31,650 nucleotides of DNA from Anaerohalosphaeraceae bacterium (GCA_030671565.1 DAOVIC010000002.1:1-31650); one strand, 5' to 3'; counted from the stretch's first letter, positions 8,435 to 18,962 are shown. Translations and numbers: made by a program. The notes: generated by a model from the sequence alone, not told the origin.

Positions 8435-9982
8435 TCATGAACGGAGATTGCTCAGGACCGTATTTCTCATTTGTTGTTCGTCGGCTTCCGTTGAGAGGAA
8501 TATTTTGAACTGCGCCATTGCCTGACGGATGAACATTTCTGCACCGTTTATTGTTTTTGCGGATTTTTGTTCGGCGTATTGCAGCAGCTTTGTCTTTAGG
8601 GGATTGTAAACTGTGTCGAAAACGGCCATGCTGGATTTTACTGTTTCCGGGGGCAATGGACTGTTGTCTACATTGGGGTGCATTCCTATGCTGGTGCAGT
8701 TTACTATCAGTCTGGCGGTTGTTTCGGGAGCCTTGTCAAGCGGAGCGTATTTGCACTTGAATTCTTCGGCGAGAGCGATGGCTTTTTCGAGGGTACGATT
8801 GTATATCGTGATCGATGCGCCAACATCCGAGAGGCCTGCGACAAGTGCTCTTGCTACTCCTCCTGCGCCGATGACCGCAACGTCTACGGAGTGGAGCGAG
8901 TGCTTTCCAACGGCAAGTGCGGATTCGATAGCGTCCATTGCGCCTGCGTAGTCTGTATTGTATCCGCTTACGATGTGTTCGAAGCCTATCTTCAGGGTGT
9001 TGACGGCGCCTATGTCGGCAGCTAATTGTTCGAGGTGATCGCCCTTTCGTTCGACGTATTCGAGAGCGTGTGCCTTGTGTGGAATAGTGACGCTGAAGCC
9101 CTGGAAATCCATGTCGGCGTCTATGACGTTTTCGATGAACGAATCAAATTCCGTGCTTTCGCCGGCAAGGAGGATAGGCAGGTATAGGGCGTCTATGCCC
9201 TGTTTGTCGAAACAGGCGTTGAAAATGGCGGGACTTAATGAATGAGCAACGGGATTGCCGATGACTCCGAAAAGACGTGTGTCAGGTGTTATATTGTCCC
9301 AGCGGTAGAGAGATTTTAGGGTTTGGATCGCGATCTGCCCGGGGGCGGTTGCGGTAGTTTCGCCTAAGGAGGCAAATGTAAGAAAGGCGCCGAGCTTTTT
9401 GGCGAGGATGCGGGTTATGATGCCGTGTGGACCCATGCCCAGGACTATTGCATCTGATCGTTTGTTCTTTAAAAGTTTGAATGCCTCAAAGCAGTCGTTT
9501 ATGTGGGCTGGGGTATAAACCAGTTTATGGATCGCTTCTGGAGAGGCCGTGAGCATTTCTTCGTAAAGATCGTCAATGTTTTTGAAACAGCCGTTGAAAT
9601 CGTGGGCCGAAAGGATCAGGCGGGTATTTGAGTCGCTTAGTGCCTGTTGGATCGTTCTACTTACATCATCATTTCGATAATTTTCGTATTCGCAGTCTAT
9701 GAAATCGACACCTGTTGCCGCTGCGCGGGCGAGTATCGCTATACGCAGGTCGAGGGGATAATCGTTTTGGCCGCCCTGTTTTTTATCACGGCAGGTTACT
9801 ATGACATGCTGGTTTTTGGCTGCGGTAAAGGCCAAAAGTTCGTCCAGGATGTCCGTGGTCAGATATTGAAGGTAGTCTGTACGGAGTTCGAGTATGTCCG
9901 GAGCGGAGGCCGAGGCAAGTTCTATCTGTGCCTTTGCCTCGCTTAGGTCGCAAGCAGAAATTGGAACAGCAAGATCAGTCAT
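8435..9982 (-). CDS. aroDE: AroD-AroE fusion: type I 3-dehydroquinate dehydratase / shikimate dehydrogenase
   Basis: Catalyses steps 3 and 4 of the shikimate pathway in one 515-residue cytosolic protein. Residues 1 to about 220 are the type I dehydratase barrel, with ELRTDY, the catalytic His127 in SAHDF and the Schiff-base Lys153 in IHKLVYT. Residues about 236-515 are shikimate dehydrogenase: substrate motif NPVAHSLSP, Lys303 in TIPHKA, Asp344 in NTDYAG, the NADP Rossmann loop GAGGVARA (372-379), NRT (395-397), and C-terminal NGAEMFIRQA. Such fusions are known in plants, chlamydiae and planctomycetes. A start at 9982 is preferred over the in-frame TTG at 10018, because the latter's codons coincide with a good promoter. 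No Shine-Dalgarno precedes the ATG. Confidence 0.95.
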   Translation of the reverse strand: MTDLAVPISACDLSEAKAQIELASASAPDILELRTDYLQYLTTDILDELLAFTAAKNQHVIVTCRDKKQGGQNDYPLDLRIAILARAAATGVDFIDCEYENYRNDDVSRTIQQALSDSNTRLILSAHDFNGCFKNIDDLYEEMLTASPEAIHKLVYTPAHINDCFEAFKLLKNKRSDAIVLGMGPHGIITRILAKKLGAFLTFASLGETTATAPGQIAIQTLKSLYRWDNITPDTRLFGVIGNPVAHSLSPAIFNACFDKQGIDALYLPILLAGESTEFDSFIENVIDADMDFQGFSVTIPHKAHALEYVERKGDHLEQLAADIGAVNTLKIGFEHIVSGYNTDYAGAMDAIESALAVGKHSLHSVDVAVIGAGGVARALVAGLSDVGASITIYNRTLEKAIALAEEFKCKYAPLDKAPETTARLIVNCTSIGMHPNVDNSPLPPETVKSSMAVFDTVYNPLKTKLLQYAEQKSAKTINGAEMFIRQAMAQFKIFLSTEADEQQMRNTVLSNLRS

Positions 9983-9989
9983 ACTATAA

Positions 9990-10018
9990 AGTATATCTGC
10001 GATTTGGGCTAAATTCAA
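9990..10018 (-). promoter_or_regulatory. Promoter for aroDE, predicted to give a leaderless mRNA
   Basis: On the minus strand the -35 is TTGAAT (10013-10018), the spacer is 17 bases and the -10 is TATACT (9990-9995, 5 of 6). Only 7 bases separate the -10 from the ATG at 9982, so transcription should begin at or next to the start codon. Confidence 0.6.
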
Positions 10019-10020
10019 TT

Positions 10021-10056
10021 AAAAAAAACTTGAGCCCTACATAAAGACGGGCTCAA
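10021..10056 (-). terminator. Intrinsic terminator of purH
   Basis: CTTGAGCCC (10028-10036) and GGGCTCAAG (10048-10056) form a perfect 9-pair stem with an 11-base loop. On the minus strand it is followed directly by seven T and then AATT. It lies 29 bases after the purH stop. Confidence 0.9.
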
Positions 10057-10084
10057 GATAAAAACCTATGCACTGATAGTACTA

Positions 10085-11695
10085 TTAGTGTTTGAAGTGA
10101 CGCTTTCCTGCGAAGACCATTGCGATGCCTGCTTCGTCCGCGGCGGCAATGACTTCGCCGTCCTTTACGGAACCGCCTGGCTGAACGATACATGCGACGC
10201 CAGCTTTTGCAGCGTTTACGATATTGTCAGGAAATGGGAAAAATGCGTCTGAGCCCATGGCTGCGCCTTTTGACATTTCGCCTGCGTTTTTGAAGGCGAT
10301 GAGGCCGGATTCTACACGGTTCATCTGGCCGGCACCGACGCCGACAAGCTTTTTGCCGTTTACGAGTGTGATAGTGTTGCTCTTTACGTGCTTGGCAGTA
10401 ATCCAGGCAACTCGCAGATCCTCTAGCTGTTCGGGTGTAGGCTTAACCTTGGTGGGATATGTGAGGTTTTCAGGCTCCCATGCTACGAGGTCGCGTTTCT
10501 GGAGGAGCATACCGCCGACGATACAGCGAACATCGTATTCGGAATCATCGATCTTTGTTCGCTCGATCGCCCCTGTTTCCATGAGCCTTACATTGTTGCC
10601 CCAACCCTTTAGAGTCCTGATCGCTTCTACCGCGTCTGCATCGAAACCTGGGGCGACGATAACTTCTGCGAAAAAGCCTGATGCGCCCGCAGCTTTTCCA
10701 AAGCGGCTGTATGATTCCATTATCGTTGTCGCAAGTTTGACATCGACCTTCCTGTTTAGTGCGACAATGCTTCCGAAGGCACTTACGACGTCGCCGAGAT
10801 ATGCCTTTTCGTAAGCGACGCAAATGTCAGCGTCTACTGCAGCACCGCAGGGGTTGAGGTGTTTTACGACGATGGCAGCAGGCTCGTCAAACTCTTTTAC
10901 GAGTTCAAAGGCTGCGTTTACGTCAAGTAAATTGTTGAAACTGATGGCTTTTCCACCATCTAGAAGTTTTGCATTTCCTACGCCTACTTCGCCGCTGTCT
11001 GCGAGCTTATAGAATGCTGCGTGCTGATGCGGGTTTTCGCCATATCGCAGGCTTGCGGACTTTTGCATTGCAAGCGAAACTCGTTCGGGGTAGTCGACTT
11101 CGTTACGCTGGTTGAGGTATTTCGAAATGGCGGCATCGTATGACGCGGTCAGGCCGAAAGATATTCTTGCACAGTCCATGCGGAATTCTTCAGTTGTGGA
11201 ACCATTGTTGGCGTTCATCTGCTCGATGACGGTGTCGTACTGGTCAGGATTTGTGACGACGGTGACGTACTTGTTGTTCTTTGAAGCAGAACGGACCATG
11301 CTTGGACCGCCGATGTCAATGTTTTCGATGGCCTCTTCGAGAGTGCATCCCTCTTTTGCGATCGTCTGCTCGAATGGGTATAGATTTACGCATACCAGAT
11401 CGATCGGCGTAATGTCGTGCTGCTTTAGTGCGTCTGCATGTTCAGTGTTGTCACGAAGTGCGAGCAGTCCGCCGTGAATCTTTGGGTGGAGAGTCTTTAC
11501 ACGACCGTTCATCATTTCGGGAAAACCCGTTACCGAATCAATACTTATAACCTCTATACCGGCGGCTGCTAACTGTTTTGCTGTGCCTCCGGTACTGATG
11601 ATCTTTACGTCCATATCAGCAAGCTTTTTTGCGAAATCAAGAACGCCAGTTTTGTCCGAAACGCTTACAAGTGCTGTTTTTATCTTAACATCCAT
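10085..11695 (-). CDS. purH: Bifunctional AICAR transformylase / IMP cyclohydrolase
   Basis: Carries out the last two steps of de novo IMP synthesis: formylation of AICAR from 10-formyl-THF, then ring closure. The 536-residue length is typical. Residues 1 to about 195 are the MGS-like IMP cyclohydrolase domain (ALVSVSDKTG, ISTGGTAK, GRVKTLHPKIHGG). Residues about 200-536 are the transformylase domain, with SLRYGENPHQ, the catalytic Lys-His in VKHLNPCGAA, and the DAFFPFPDN and QPGGSVKD motifs near the end. A clear AAGGAG site precedes the ATG. It lies 72 bases downstream of the secreted beta-propeller gene and ends at a strong terminator, so it may be the last gene of its transcript. Confidence 0.97.
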   Translation of the reverse strand: MDVKIKTALVSVSDKTGVLDFAKKLADMDVKIISTGGTAKQLAAAGIEVISIDSVTGFPEMMNGRVKTLHPKIHGGLLALRDNTEHADALKQHDITPIDLVCVNLYPFEQTIAKEGCTLEEAIENIDIGGPSMVRSASKNNKYVTVVTNPDQYDTVIEQMNANNGSTTEEFRMDCARISFGLTASYDAAISKYLNQRNEVDYPERVSLAMQKSASLRYGENPHQHAAFYKLADSGEVGVGNAKLLDGGKAISFNNLLDVNAAFELVKEFDEPAAIVVKHLNPCGAAVDADICVAYEKAYLGDVVSAFGSIVALNRKVDVKLATTIMESYSRFGKAAGASGFFAEVIVAPGFDADAVEAIRTLKGWGNNVRLMETGAIERTKIDDSEYDVRCIVGGMLLQKRDLVAWEPENLTYPTKVKPTPEQLEDLRVAWITAKHVKSNTITLVNGKKLVGVGAGQMNRVESGLIAFKNAGEMSKGAAMGSDAFFPFPDNIVNAAKAGVACIVQPGGSVKDGEVIAAADEAGIAMVFAGKRHFKH

Positions 11696-11767
11696 TTTAA
11701 GCTGATCTCCTTTGCTATGTGTTATTTTTATTTATATAAATGCGAAAAATCGCTAACCGCTATTGAT

Positions 11768-12877
11768 TTACTTTCCGGTTCCGATAGCCATAATCTTGCC
11801 GTTAGAGTCACTGACGAATATTTTTTCGTCTATGGTGTTTTTCGCAAAGATGTCAACATTTGCAAGATTGACCGAGTAGAGCTTGCGGGCCTTATTGTTA
11901 TCCATCACAACGAGTCGGCCCGGTTTTTCGAAAAGGTAGGAGATTGAGCCGGATTCAGCCATCAGGCCGATACCGTTTGGTAGCTGCCAGACTTTTTTCC
12001 CCGTCTCCTTTCCTATCGCATACAATCCCTTTTCGCCGGCATACTGATATATAAGCTGTTTTCCGATGGTTACGGGGGTTGTTAGCTCTTCGCCTGTAAC
12101 GAAATCCATAAGCCATCCGTTTTGGGAGGTTTCGATATTTATCTTGCTGACTTTTGAATCAGCAGTGCTAACGTATAGCCATTCGCCTTCTCTTTTCAGC
12201 GGTGCCTTTATTCCTCCAAGCTCCCGCTGCCAGATGCGATCGGGGGCCTCCGGGTTTAGACTTACAATGTTTCCTGCGAGGGTTGAGACGATGAGAAATT
12301 CGTCATCCGCAATTACGGAATTAATCATAGAATCGTTATCTGCAGAAACAGTATATTTTCGAGAGTAGTCTTCCGCGGCAAAAGCGTACAGTCTCTTATC
12401 TGCGCTGGCAATATACAGCATCTCAGTATTTCTGACAGGCGCAAAGGCAGCATTCTTGGCAATAATATCAAGCTGTTTTGATTTCGTCAGACCTCCCAGA
12501 GCCGGGTCCAGAATCAGCAGCTTTTTTCCAACCATAAATAGCAGCTTGCCGTTATAAAATGTGGGTCCGAGGAGCGGTTGCTTGGAAGGAGCCGGTTGAA
12601 CAAGGAATTTTATGGTGCCCTTTTGGCGGTCTAGAGCATAAAAGTAGTTTTGGTCAGTTAAGACGTAGAGGAGTTTGTCTGTAACCTGAATCTTGCTGAC
12701 CCTTTCATTTTTTTCGAGGGGTAGATTCTTTTGCCAAAGGGGTTTTAGTCCTGCCTGGGTAAGTATCAATGGCGAAACCAAAGCCTCTGATGTATCAGCC
12801 TGCCTTTCAGCATGCGTGAAGTTTGCGAAAACTAACAGTACTAAGCAACCTGTAAACAAACCTATTCGCCTTGCCAT
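11768..12877 (-). CDS. Secreted PQQ-like beta-propeller protein
   Basis: A 369-residue exported protein of unknown exact role. Residues 1-23 are a signal peptide (Arg-Arg then a hydrophobic run, ending in Ala). The rest consists of repeated four-strand blades in the PQQ/BamB-like style: units such as LYVLTDQNYFYALDRQKGT, LYIASADKRLYAFAAED, LIVSTLAGNIVSLNP and LIYQYAGEKGLYAIGKETGK, each a run of hydrophobic strands ending near Asp/Gly. BamB in proteobacteria is a lipoprotein of similar size and fold that helps outer-membrane protein assembly. Here there is no lipobox at the cleavage site, so a BamB role is only a possibility. An AGGA site lies 8 bases before the ATG. Downstream of the 98-residue unknown and upstream of purH on the same strand. 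Confidence 0.8.
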   Translation of the reverse strand: MARRIGLFTGCLVLLVFANFTHAERQADTSEALVSPLILTQAGLKPLWQKNLPLEKNERVSKIQVTDKLLYVLTDQNYFYALDRQKGTIKFLVQPAPSKQPLLGPTFYNGKLLFMVGKKLLILDPALGGLTKSKQLDIIAKNAAFAPVRNTEMLYIASADKRLYAFAAEDYSRKYTVSADNDSMINSVIADDEFLIVSTLAGNIVSLNPEAPDRIWQRELGGIKAPLKREGEWLYVSTADSKVSKINIETSQNGWLMDFVTGEELTTPVTIGKQLIYQYAGEKGLYAIGKETGKKVWQLPNGIGLMAESGSISYLFEKPGRLVVMDNNKARKLYSVNLANVDIFAKNTIDEKIFVSDSNGKIMAIGTGK

Positions 12878-12924
12878 AATTTATTCCTGAAAAACCGCAA
12901 CATTTCATTAGTGACATGTGGTGA

Positions 12925-13221
12925 TCATGGCAGAGAAACAAACTCGGCCAGATCAACATCATGGTCATTCTCAAAAGCCTGCATCTCTTCAATCCTGTCA
13001 ACGTCATCCTTTATTCGATTGACGAGTTTGAAGATGTAGGGCTTTCCCGCCAGCCTATTGCCCAGGTCATCCAGCATCGGCTTCCAACTTCCGCCGTATA
13101 GCTGGGCTTTCAGGACAACCAGCATTCTGTGCTCTTCAGAGAGGCCGTCAACGAAATCGGCAACGTCTTTGTCGACAGGCTCGGTCTGCTGATTTGCTTT
13201 TTTTTCGTACTCTTTGGCCAT
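12925..13221 (-). CDS. Conserved-looking small protein of unknown function (98 aa)
   Basis: I do not recognise this family. The protein is small, soluble and charged, with no signal peptide or membrane segment. The N-terminus is Lys/Glu/Gln-rich, the middle (about 25-60) is predicted helical with LKAQLYGGSW, and the end is acidic. It lies between the ATP synthase operon's last gene and the beta-propeller gene. A short leader with GAGG precedes the ATG, and a possible promoter lies at 13242-13270. Support for it being real: a start with a ribosome-binding site, tight spacing on the coding strand, no competing frame and a balanced amino acid composition. Confidence 0.7.
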   Translation of the reverse strand: MAKEYEKKANQQTEPVDKDVADFVDGLSEEHRMLVVLKAQLYGGSWKPMLDDLGNRLAGKPYIFKLVNRIKDDVDRIEEMQAFENDHDVDLAEFVSLP

Positions 13222-13241
13222 ATAAACCTCGTACAGAGCAA

Positions 13242-13270
13242 ATCCTACCCTCTTCGTATGTGATTTGCAA
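13242..13270 (-). promoter_or_regulatory. Possible promoter for the 98-residue gene
   Basis: On the minus strand TTGCAA (13265-13270), a 17-base spacer and TAGGAT (13242-13247) each match the sigma-70 consensus at 4 of 6. The predicted start is about 14 bases before the ATG. The region also carries a tandem 8-base repeat (TTGACGGA, TTGACGGG; plus strand 13277-13292). Confidence 0.35.
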
Positions 13271-13297
13271 ACAAATTTGACGGATTGACGGGGTCAA

Positions 13298-13316
13298 AAT
13301 TGCCAAATTTGCAATT
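13298..13316 (-). terminator. Possible terminator after atpC
   Basis: AATTGC and GCAATT form a 6-pair, AT-rich stem with a 7-base loop, followed on the minus strand by TTG. It lies about 35 bases after the atpC stop. Weak stem and short T-run. Confidence 0.4.
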
Positions 13317-13350
13317 AATCTGTTATTTTCACCCTACGGCAGTTGGCAAA

Positions 13351-13794
13351 TCAGGCGTGTTCGGGGTCTAGAGAGGCAAGTCGGGCCATTTTTGCTATCA
13401 GGCGTGCTTTTTCGATATTTGCATCTTCTCCTGTCTGGGTTGTTATGTATGCACCTGCGACGACAAGGCTTTTTGCCTTGGCAACGGTATCTTCGATCTG
13501 CTTTTTGTCCATTCCCTCGAAGGTTGTGACATCATCGGAGAGAATGACGAGATGGTTCTCACTGATTCGGGCAAAACCGCCGTTTACGAGGAAAAATGCG
13601 TTTTCCCTACCAATAACCTCCTTTACCTCTACAATCCCCATCGACAAACTTAAGAGCATTGGGGCATGGTTTCGCAAAATTCCGCGCATTCCGTCATGGG
13701 CAGGGAGTACTACGAGACCGGTCCTGCAATCGAGCAAAGCTCCGGTTGGAGTTTGGATAATGCATCTGAATTTACCTGCTGACAGACCTACCAT
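13351..13794 (-). CDS. atpC: ATP synthase F1 subunit epsilon
   Basis: Central-stalk subunit that couples gamma rotation to the c-ring and inhibits ATP hydrolysis. At 147 residues it is slightly longer than usual. Residues about 5-90 form the beta-sandwich domain (GKFRCIIQTPTG, PAHDGMRGILRNHAPML, FFLVNGGFARI). The rest is the C-terminal helical pair (KKQIEDTVAKAKSL and AKMARLASL). Last gene of the ATP synthase operon, 14 bases after atpD. Confidence 0.95.
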   Translation of the reverse strand: MVGLSAGKFRCIIQTPTGALLDCRTGLVVLPAHDGMRGILRNHAPMLLSLSMGIVEVKEVIGRENAFFLVNGGFARISENHLVILSDDVTTFEGMDKKQIEDTVAKAKSLVVAGAYITTQTGEDANIEKARLIAKMARLASLDPEHA

Positions 13795-13808
13795 TTATAT
13801 TTTCCGTT

Positions 13809-15221
<1,413 letters not shown>

Positions 15222-15236
15222 TCATACTTTCAAAAA

Positions 15237-16124
15237 TCAACCGAATGTGCCGCCGATTATATCGAGCAAGTCGGAGGTTATCTGTCCCTGACGGGCACGG
15301 TTGTAATCCATGGACAAATTTTCTATCATCTCGTTTGCGTTGTCTGTTGCGCTTCGCATTGCTACGACACGTTCGAGATGTTCGCTTAGGGCTGCTTCCA
15401 AAAAACAGTCTGACAAAACTGTGTTTACGATCATCTTTACGATCTCGTCGAATATTTCCACAGGCGATGGCGAAACCATAAAATCTTCGAATTCGAGTTC
15501 CCATGGCCAGATGACGGTTGCGCGGGTTGTCAGATCGTCGATCAACTCTGCGACGGGAAAAATAGAGAGGGTCTGTGGCCGCTGGCTTGCCGGCGAGAAA
15601 AACCTGGTATAGACAACTGAAAGTGCGCCTATCTGTCCGTCAATGTATTGCTGGGAAAAATCTGCTCCGATCTGACGTGCCTGTTCGGGTGAAGGGACTT
15701 CGTCAAAATCGGTGTATTCTTCGGCGATCTGAACCCCCCTGCCGTTTAGATAGTTTATGACACGGTTTCCCTTGGCATAAACCTTTAGCTTTCTTCCGAA
15801 ACGCCTTGCGAGATTGACATGGGTGTCGATGAGCCTGAAAATACCCGTATTGTGAGAACCGCATAGACCGCGGTCGCTTGCAATGACGATCAGAGCGCTA
15901 GTGTCGGATTTGTTTTCGGCAAGTAGGGGATGGTCAATCGGTTCTTTGGCAATAACCATGAGATAGGCCATCCTGGCAAGTGCATCGTAGAAATCACGCC
16001 CCTGCCGCCATGCACCATAGTAGTGCCGGTATTTAACAGCACTGATGGTTTCCATGGTATGGGTAACCTTGCTGATGTTTTCAGCAGCACGTTTTCGATT
16101 CAGTATTTGACGGGTCGAGGCCAT
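15237..16124 (-). CDS. atpG: ATP synthase F1 subunit gamma
   Basis: Rotor shaft inside the alpha/beta hexamer. It has 295 residues with the conserved N-terminal coiled-coil helix (RQILNRKRAAENISKVTHTME) split here only by normal family variation, and the C-terminal helix with MRSATDNANEMIENL and YNRARQGQIT. The middle Rossmann-like domain contains IVIASDRGLCGSHN. No clear Shine-Dalgarno precedes the ATG, which lies 17 bases from the atpA stop, so translational coupling is likely. Confidence 0.96.
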   Translation of the reverse strand: MASTRQILNRKRAAENISKVTHTMETISAVKYRHYYGAWRQGRDFYDALARMAYLMVIAKEPIDHPLLAENKSDTSALIVIASDRGLCGSHNTGIFRLIDTHVNLARRFGRKLKVYAKGNRVINYLNGRGVQIAEEYTDFDEVPSPEQARQIGADFSQQYIDGQIGALSVVYTRFFSPASQRPQTLSIFPVAELIDDLTTRATVIWPWELEFEDFMVSPSPVEIFDEIVKMIVNTVLSDCFLEAALSEHLERVVAMRSATDNANEMIENLSMDYNRARQGQITSDLLDIIGGTFG

Positions 16125-16141
16125 TTTTAGTCGTTAGTTTT

Positions 16142-17665
16142 TTATTTTCCGAACGAGAATTTATAAATCATTTTGAAAGCGTTTATCGCATCGATAAGTT
16201 TTTCGATGAGTTCATCGTCAAGTTCTCCGGTCTCATTTATCTGTTCGACATATTCTCCTGCCTCAAGTTTTATCCATGAGAGAAGCTCTTCGATAAAGTG
16301 ACTGGCTGTTGCGACTTCGAGGTCGTCGAGGAGACCGCGTGAACCTGCAAGTATGCTGATGACCTGCTGGCCTGCGCTCAATGGGGCATATTGCTTTTGT
16401 TTTAGTATCTCTACCATTCGGTATCCGCGGTCGAGCTGGGCCTGTGCTGACGGATCGAGTTCGGTTCCGAGACGTGCGAAGTCCTGTAGTTCGCGGAACA
16501 TTGCGAGGTCGAGTCTTAGTTTTGGTGCCACCTTTTTCATTGCTGCCGACTGGGCGTCACCGCCTACGCGACTTACGCTGATGCCTACATCGACTGCCGG
16601 TCTTACACCTGCCAGGAAGAGATTTCTCTGGAGATAGATCTGACCGTCTGTAATTGAAATAATATTTGTTGGGATATATGCGGAAACCTGGCCTTCGAGC
16701 GTTTCTATGATCGGAAGTGCTGTCAGGGAACCGCCGCCGAGTTTTTCGGTAACTTTTGCGCTCCTTTCAAGGAGACGGCTGTGGAGGTAGAAGATGTCGC
16801 CGGGATATGCTTCTCTCCCGGGGGGTCTTCTCAGCAGCAGTGATAATTCCCGGTATGCGTTTGCGTGCTTGCTGAGGTCATCATAGACACAGAGGGTGTC
16901 CTTGCCCTGCTGGTACATGAAGTGTTCGGCGATGGTAGTGCCTGTGTATGGTGCAACGTACTGCATTGCTGCGTTTTCAGATGCAGAAGCAGTTACGATG
17001 ACGGTGTAGTCCATTGCGCCGTGCTCGCGCAGAGTTCTGACGACTTCGGCAACGGTTGATTCTTTCTGACCGATAGCGACATAGACACAGATGACGTCCT
17101 TGCCCTTCTGGTTGATGATGGTGTCGAGGGCAATTGCTGTTTTGCCGGTTTTTCGGTCACCGATGATGAGTTCTCGCTGGCCCTTGCCGATCGGTATCAT
17201 GGAGTCTATGCTTTTTAGGCCGGTGTACAGTGGTTGGCAGACGGGATGCCGACCAGCAATTCCCGGAGCGGTGGTTTCTACCGGGCGTGTGTCTTTGCAA
17301 CTTATTTCACCGGCAGCGTCTATGGGTTCGCATAGAGCGTTGAGGACACGGCCGAGCAACTCGGGACCTACGGGGACAGAGAGCATTTTTCCAGTGGAAC
17401 GAACAGGAGAGGATTCCTTGACCTGCTTGAAATCGCCATAGATGACAGCTCCGACGGATTCTTCCTCGAGATTGAATGCTTCACCTGCAACGCCGCCTTC
17501 AAAGAGAAGCATTTCGCCTGCCATGACATTATCGAGGCCAGTGATCGTGGCAATTCCGTCGCCGACCTCAAGTACTCGTCCGACCATTGCAACGTCAATT
17601 TCGCTGCGATAGCGCTGAATCTCTTCTTTGATAAGGCTGCTTACTTCTGTTATATCAAATTTCAT
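16142..17665 (-). CDS. atpA: ATP synthase F1 subunit alpha
   Basis: Non-catalytic nucleotide-binding subunit of the F1 head. It has 507 residues. Walker A is GDRKTGKT at 169-176. The arginine finger lies in [12 protein letters not shown] (about 370-381), where the usual SRVGSAAQ is slightly altered but the Arg is kept. The N-terminal beta-barrel and C-terminal helical bundle have normal lengths. A site with AGGA precedes the ATG. Lies between atpH and atpG. Confidence 0.98.
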   Translation of the reverse strand: MKFDITEVSSLIKEEIQRYRSEIDVAMVGRVLEVGDGIATITGLDNVMAGEMLLFEGGVAGEAFNLEEESVGAVIYGDFKQVKESSPVRSTGKMLSVPVGPELLGRVLNALCEPIDAAGEISCKDTRPVETTAPGIAGRHPVCQPLYTGLKSIDSMIPIGKGQRELIIGDRKTGKTAIALDTIINQKGKDVICVYVAIGQKESTVAEVVRTLREHGAMDYTVIVTASASENAAMQYVAPYTGTTIAEHFMYQQGKDTLCVYDDLSKHANAYRELSLLLRRPPGREAYPGDIFYLHSRLLERSAKVTEKLGGGSLTALPIIETLEGQVSAYIPTNIISITDGQIYLQRNLFLAGVRPAVDVGISVSRVGGDAQSAAMKKVAPKLRLDLAMFRELQDFARLGTELDPSAQAQLDRGYRMVEILKQKQYAPLSAGQQVISILAGSRGLLDDLEVATASHFIEELLSWIKLEAGEYVEQINETGELDDELIEKLIDAINAFKMIYKFSFGK

Positions 17666-17683
17666 TCTCTGTAGTCCTGTTAT

Positions 17684-18271
17684 TTAGACGGCAGATTCAC
17701 CGACTTTTGCGGCATTGATGCCGGTTTTATCCATCACAGTTTTCATCGCCGCTTTTACGGCTGTTCTGACGGAATTATCTATCATTCTGCCGTCTTTCTT
17801 TATAATAATACCGCCGATAATCTCAGGGTTGACCTCTACGGCAAGTTTTACGCTGCCGTTAATTGCATCGGAAAGATTATCCTGAAGTTTTTCCAGTTGT
17901 TTTGCATCCGGCTTTGCAGCAAGAGTAACCTCTACCAGGTGCCTGTCGTAATGCAAGTCAAACAATGTTTCATATTTTTGCGAAATGCCGATCAGACTTG
18001 TAATTCTGTTTCTTTTGGCAAGTACGCTTAGAAAATCGAGAGTTAGATCATTTACTTTTCCGCTGAAGACCCTTCTTATAACTTCGGATTTTTCTTTTCC
18101 CTGTACATTGTGCGAACTCATCAATGCAGCGAACTCTGCATTTTCGCTGAGGACATGTGCGACAGCTTCGAGGTCTTCCTTCACGGCGTCGACATGACCG
18201 GCCTCCTGGGCAAGCTCAAAAAGCACCTCGCAGTATATCTCTCGAACAACATGTCTGATTATCTCGCTCAT
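17684..18271 (-). CDS. atpH: ATP synthase F1 subunit delta
   Basis: Peripheral-stalk subunit that joins the F1 head to subunit b. It has 195 residues, about the family length. The N-terminal helical bundle carries YCEVLFELAQEAG and ends with FLSVLAKRNR, a hallmark of the family. The C-terminal part has NPEIIGGIIIKKDGRMIDNSV, the conserved delta/OSCP signature. An AGG sequence precedes the ATG. 17 bases separate it from the atpF stop. Confidence 0.95.
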   Translation of the reverse strand: MSEIIRHVVREIYCEVLFELAQEAGHVDAVKEDLEAVAHVLSENAEFAALMSSHNVQGKEKSEVIRRVFSGKVNDLTLDFLSVLAKRNRITSLIGISQKYETLFDLHYDRHLVEVTLAAKPDAKQLEKLQDNLSDAINGSVKLAVEVNPEIIGGIIIKKDGRMIDNSVRTAVKAAMKTVMDKTGINAAKVGESAV

Positions 18272-18288
18272 AGGCCTATTCGAACCAT

Positions 18289-18918
18289 TTATTTACTGGC
18301 TGTGGTCTGTTCCTTTTCTTCCATTTTCAGACGCCTGATGGCGTCATCGATCAAGTGCTGGTTGTCTTCGTGTGTCATTGCCCTTGAGAGAACCTGTTTG
18401 CCGAGCCTTAGTACAATAGCACCTGCCTGATGCCAAAATTGTGATTTGGCCTCTGCATGCTGATGAGTGATATCGAGTTGGGCCTTTAGCTTCATGGTTT
18501 CAAGTTCTTTTTGGGTTTTCTCTAGGGACTCTTTGCGTTGAACTTCAGCTTTTCTGGAATACTCGGCAACGATAGCCTTGCCCTCCTCGTCGATACCGGC
18601 GAGTTTTGCACGGTATTCGGCAAGTGTCTGTTCAGCGTCTGTACGGACCTTATCAGCATCACCGATCTGTTTTTCGATATACTCATGGCGAGCCTGCAAT
18701 CCTGCAAGCATCGGTTTCCATGCGAATTTCGATAAGGCCAGCAGCAATACTACAAAAGCTATCAGAGTCCAGATCGATTCTCCGAAGTAACCACCGAAAA
18801 GCTGGTCCATTACGCTTACTTCAGGTTGCTCCTGATCACTCTGCGGTGCTTCGGAAGCGAACGCACAACAGGTCGATATAAGCAGAAGCAACGTTATAAT
18901 TATTGCCGATTTACGCAT
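18289..18918 (-). CDS. atpF: ATP synthase Fo subunit b, with an extra N-terminal signal-like segment
   Basis: Stator subunit whose long helix links the membrane a-subunit to delta. The start at 18918 (MRKSAIII) is chosen because AGGT lies 9 bases upstream; in-frame ATGs at 18927 and 18936 are alternatives. The protein is 209 residues. Residues 1 to about 22 look like a cleavable signal peptide (Arg-Lys, long hydrophobic stretch, ending AFA). A Glu-rich linker follows, then the true b-type membrane anchor (about 45-65: WTLIAFVVLLLALSKFAWKP) and a long charged coiled coil to the C-terminus. The added signal is unusual compared with the E. coli type. No separate b' subunit is present. Confidence 0.93.
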   Translation of the reverse strand: MRKSAIIITLLLLISTCCAFASEAPQSDQEQPEVSVMDQLFGGYFGESIWTLIAFVVLLLALSKFAWKPMLAGLQARHEYIEKQIGDADKVRTDAEQTLAEYRAKLAGIDEEGKAIVAEYSRKAEVQRKESLEKTQKELETMKLKAQLDITHQHAEAKSQFWHQAGAIVLRLGKQVLSRAMTHEDNQHLIDDAIRRLKMEEKEQTTASK

Positions 18919-18962
18919 ATTCAACATACCTGACATATGGGTTAAACGTCTTTACTGTAAAT

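Noticed and set aside
10072..10087. Near-palindrome around the purH stop as a regulatory site
   Set aside because: It overlaps the stop codon and is AT-rich. The strong terminator next to it explains the 3' end.
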